Assembly (NCBI GenBank): GCA_964631255.1
Contig: CAZVWS010000074.1
Span: 1 to 7,457, forward strand
Reading direction: 5' to 3'
DNA length: 7,457 nucleotides
Origin: JBGZFC01 sp964631255
GTDB taxonomy: Bacteria; Bacteroidota; Bacteroidia; Bacteroidales; Dysgonomonadaceae
Shown: positions 5,451-7,457 of the stretch, in pieces
Numbering within the stretch: position 1 is the first letter of the stretch
How the letters are laid out: each line of letters opens with the position of its first letter
Notes under the pieces: generated by a model
Databases searched by the model: none
What the model was told of the DNA's origin: nothing
Seen by the model: the letters and a program-made list of their open reading frames with translations, nothing else
Made by a program: the position numbers and the translations under genes

Positions 5451-6566
5451 ATGGACAAAACGCCTCCTCCACTCATCAAGCGCTCGTTGCTGCCACTGTC
5501 GTGGTTGTACGGACTTGGCGTGAGGATGCGCAACAAATTGTTTGATGCCAAAATATTGAAATCTACCAAATACGATATTCCAATAATTTGTATCGGGAAT
5601 ATCACGGTTGGAGGAACTGGCAAAACACCACACATTGAGTATTTGATACGGTTGCTGTCGCAAAAATACAAAGTGGCTGTTTTAAGTAGAGGATACAAAA
5701 GAAAAAGCAAGGGATTTCTCATAGCAGATACCGACTCTAAAGTACAGCAAGTAGGCGATGAGCCACTACAAATAAAACAGAAATTTCCCGATACTTTGGT
5801 CGTGGTTGATAGCAACCGACGCAGAGCCATTGAAAATATACTTTCGATTGAAGCGGACGAACGCCCCGATATTATTTTGATGGACGACGGATTTCAGCAT
5901 CGCTACGTTTTGCCGTCGCTTTCCATTTTATTGGTAGATAGCAACCGTCCGGTTTTTGAAGATGTGTTGCTCCCTGCCGGTAGTTTAAGGGAACCTCTGA
6001 AAGGAAAGGATAGGGCAAATGTAGTTATCGTAACCAAGTGCAGCCACGATATGCACCCGATTGATTTCCGAATTTACGAAAACGGATTAAGCCTGTTCCC
6101 ATATCAGAACCTCTTTTTCACTACAAACAATTATGGCGACATCATTCCGGTTTTTCCCGATATGGGGCTGGAGAATTTGGAAGCCGACGATTTGAGAAAG
6201 AAACATGTGTTTCTCGTTACCGGAATAGCTTCGCCTGACCCATTGGTCGAGAAATTGGAACTCAAAACCTACAACTTGTACACCAAATTTTATCCCGACC
6301 ACCATTTTTTTAAATCTTCCGATATAGAAGATATCAAAATGATGCTGAACGAGATAGACAACGATAATAAAATAATCATCACCACAGAAAAAGATGCAGT
6401 CCGCTTTAGAGATTTGCCGTTTTTGGACGACGAATTCAAAAAACTGCTCTATTACATACCCATCGAGGTAATGTTTCTGTCGGAAGAAGAGCAAGATTCA
6501 CTCAATAAAATAATTTTTAATCATGTTAGAAAGTATAAAACAAACAGCCGATTATCTAAAAAGTAA
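5451..6566 (+). CDS. lpxK: Tetraacyldisaccharide 4'-kinase LpxK (lipid A biosynthesis)
   Basis: LpxK phosphorylates the 4'-position of the tetraacyl disaccharide 1-phosphate precursor, making lipid IVA at the cytoplasmic face of the inner membrane. The 371-residue protein starts with the family's membrane-associated N-terminal helix (about residues 10-28, LLPLSWLYGLGVRMRN). The Walker A loop is GGTGKT at 54-59, with Lys58. The conserved GDEP (102-105) includes Asp103, equivalent to the catalytic Asp99 of Aquifex LpxK. DDGFQH is at 145-150, PDHHFF at about 282-287 and TTEKDA at 311-316. All key motifs are intact. The last 44 bases overlap the start of the phosphorylase gene in another frame, which suggests translational coupling. 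The gene shows the host makes lipopolysaccharide- or lipooligosaccharide-type lipid A. Confidence 0.97.
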   Translation: MDKTPPPLIKRSLLPLSWLYGLGVRMRNKLFDAKILKSTKYDIPIICIGNITVGGTGKTPHIEYLIRLLSQKYKVAVLSRGYKRKSKGFLIADTDSKVQQVGDEPLQIKQKFPDTLVVVDSNRRRAIENILSIEADERPDIILMDDGFQHRYVLPSLSILLVDSNRPVFEDVLLPAGSLREPLKGKDRANVVIVTKCSHDMHPIDFRIYENGLSLFPYQNLFFTTNNYGDIIPVFPDMGLENLEADDLRKKHVFLVTGIASPDPLVEKLELKTYNLYTKFYPDHHFFKSSDIEDIKMMLNEIDNDNKIIITTEKDAVRFRDLPFLDDEFKKLLYYIPIEVMFLSEEEQDSLNKIIFNHVRKYKTNSRLSKK

Positions 6567-7338
6567 AATAACCGAAATCCCTAACACAGCCATTATTTTG
6601 GGTACGGGACTTGGCGAATTGGCCAACGAAATTACAGATAAAGTAGAAATCCCATACACCGAAATCCCAAACTTCCCCGTTTCTACGGTAGAAGGACATA
6701 GCGGGAAACTGATTTTGGGTATGTTGGGAACCAAAAAAGTGTTGGCAATGCAAGGACGTTTCCACTTCTATGAAGGCTATAATATGAAACAAGTAACCTT
6801 CCCGATTCGAGTATTCAAAGCACTTGGTATAGAGTATCTTTTTGTGTCGAATGCAGCCGGAGGTATGAACCCCAGCTTCGATGTGGGCGATATCATGCTT
6901 ATAGAAGACCACATAAATATGTTTCCCGAACATCCGTTGCACGGAAAAAATCACGAAGAACTCGGTACTCGCTTCCCCGATATGAGCGAAGCCTACAACA
7001 AAGAGTTGCGTCTGATGGCAATGGAAGTAGCAAAAGAGAAAAACATCAAATTGCAACACGGTGTGTATGTTGGTGTTTCAGGACCAACTTTTGAAACTCC
7101 TGCCGAATACAATTTCTTCCGAGTAATAGGTGGTGACGCCGTGGGTATGAGTACTGTGCCCGAAGTTATTGTTGCCAACCACGCAAAAATGAAAGTGTTG
7201 GCTTTCTCCATTATTACCGATTTGGGCGTGATAGGCAAAATTGTGGAAGTTACACACGAAGAGGTGCAAGAAGCTGCCAAAATAGCACAACCCAAAATGG
7301 CAGAGATAATGCGTACAATTGTACAAAAAATAAAATAA
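6523..7338 (+). CDS. punA: Purine-nucleoside phosphorylase, class I trimeric (PNP)
   Basis: This cytosolic enzyme splits purine nucleosides with phosphate into the free base and ribose-1-phosphate, for purine salvage. The 271-residue product matches the trimeric human/PunA-type family. The phosphate loop is GTGLG at 27-31. GRFHFYEGY carries Arg79, His81 and Tyr83, NAAGG begins at Asn110, and SGPTFETPAE contains Glu191, the purine-binding glutamate equivalent to human Glu201. VGMSTVPEV follows. The position of human Asn243, which contacts the base, is Asp233 here (ITDLG). The ATG at 6523 gives the standard family N-terminus (MLESIKQTADYLK), so the 44-base overlap with lpxK is real. It is the last gene of the operon, before a strong terminator. 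The symbol follows common usage for this class. Confidence 0.95.
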   Translation: MLESIKQTADYLKSKITEIPNTAIILGTGLGELANEITDKVEIPYTEIPNFPVSTVEGHSGKLILGMLGTKKVLAMQGRFHFYEGYNMKQVTFPIRVFKALGIEYLFVSNAAGGMNPSFDVGDIMLIEDHINMFPEHPLHGKNHEELGTRFPDMSEAYNKELRLMAMEVAKEKNIKLQHGVYVGVSGPTFETPAEYNFFRVIGGDAVGMSTVPEVIVANHAKMKVLAFSIITDLGVIGKIVEVTHEEVQEAAKIAQPKMAEIMRTIVQKIK

Positions 7339-7354
7339 AACTGCGAAAAAGAAA

Positions 7355-7402
7355 ATAAAGACAACACCAATCAATTGACACAATTAATTGGTGTTTCTTT
7401 AT
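7355..7402 (+). terminator. Long hairpin terminator of the sppA-lpxK-pnp operon
   Basis: ATAAAGA (7355-7361), AACACCAAT (7363-7371) and AATTG (7373-7377) pair with TCTTTAT (7396-7402), ATTGGTGTT (7387-7395) and CAATT (7381-7385). The stem has 21 base pairs, one C bulge, one C/A mismatch and an ACA loop. The T-rich right arm (TTTCTTTATT) serves as the U-tract for the plus strand, and the A-rich left arm would do so for the minus strand, so it is probably bidirectional. It begins 16 bases after the PNP stop codon and ends the operon. Confidence 0.85.
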
Positions 7403-7457
7403 TGTGTTTGCACTTGGCAAAATAAAATGCAAACTTTCCAAACAAAAAAATAAAAAT

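Noticed and set aside
5405..5830. Minus-strand open frame of 141 codons
   Set aside because: Antisense to the start of lpxK, whose own motifs are intact and clearly coding.
6556..7059. Minus-strand open frame of 167 codons
   Set aside because: Antisense to the phosphorylase; the His/Phe/Cys-rich composition is typical of a shadow of real coding sequence.
7407..7433. TTTGC/GCAAA and TTTGCA/TGCAAA inverted repeats after the terminator
   Set aside because: Short, mutually exclusive pairings in very AT-rich DNA; no terminator or promoter geometry was found in the remaining bases.
1..7457. CRISPR array, tRNA, rRNA or insertion sequence
   Set aside because: No regularly spaced direct repeats, no cloverleaf or rRNA-like sequence, and no transposase or paired terminal repeats were seen.

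Overview
The window looks like a chromosomal segment from a member of the Bacteroidota, most likely the order Bacteroidales. The clues are an AT-rich background, TTG/TAnnTTTG-type promoter elements, absence of Shine-Dalgarno signals, a sigma / inner-to-outer-membrane anti-sigma / lipoprotein gene set, and the gene order sppA-lpxK-purine nucleoside phosphorylase. I cannot name the genus.

Layout. Positions 1-95 hold the last 30 codons of a plus-strand gene, probably an M20-type amidohydrolase. A degenerate 7-bp tandem repeat follows. Next comes a small secreted protein with two PepSY-like repeats (177-617) and a strong intrinsic terminator (637-684). From 3391 down to 762 the minus strand carries a compact three-gene operon: an ECF-type sigma factor (2837-3391), a protein with a cytoplasmic N-terminus, one transmembrane helix, a long disordered linker and a C-terminal outer-membrane beta-barrel (1528-2829), and a lipoprotein (762-1493). 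Divergent from it, after a 256-bp intergenic region with stem-loops and candidate promoters, the plus strand carries sppA (3648-5426), lpxK (5451-6566) and a class I purine nucleoside phosphorylase (6523-7338). That operon ends in a 21-bp hairpin terminator at 7355-7402.

The most interesting part is the minus-strand operon. Its gene order and domain architecture match the 'dual membrane-spanning anti-sigma factor' (Dma) systems reported in Bacteroides thetaiotaomicron. There, Dma1 spans both membranes, holds a cognate sigma factor (Das1) in the cytoplasm, and controls outer-membrane vesiculation through the lipoprotein NigD1. By analogy, the barrel would sense an outer-membrane condition and free the sigma factor. 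The downstream lipoprotein would then be the candidate effector, although its NigD membership is a weak call.

The divergent operon contains two envelope functions (SppA membrane proteolysis and LpxK lipid A phosphorylation) plus purine salvage. Whether the sigma factor regulates sppA-lpxK through the shared intergenic region is an open, testable question.
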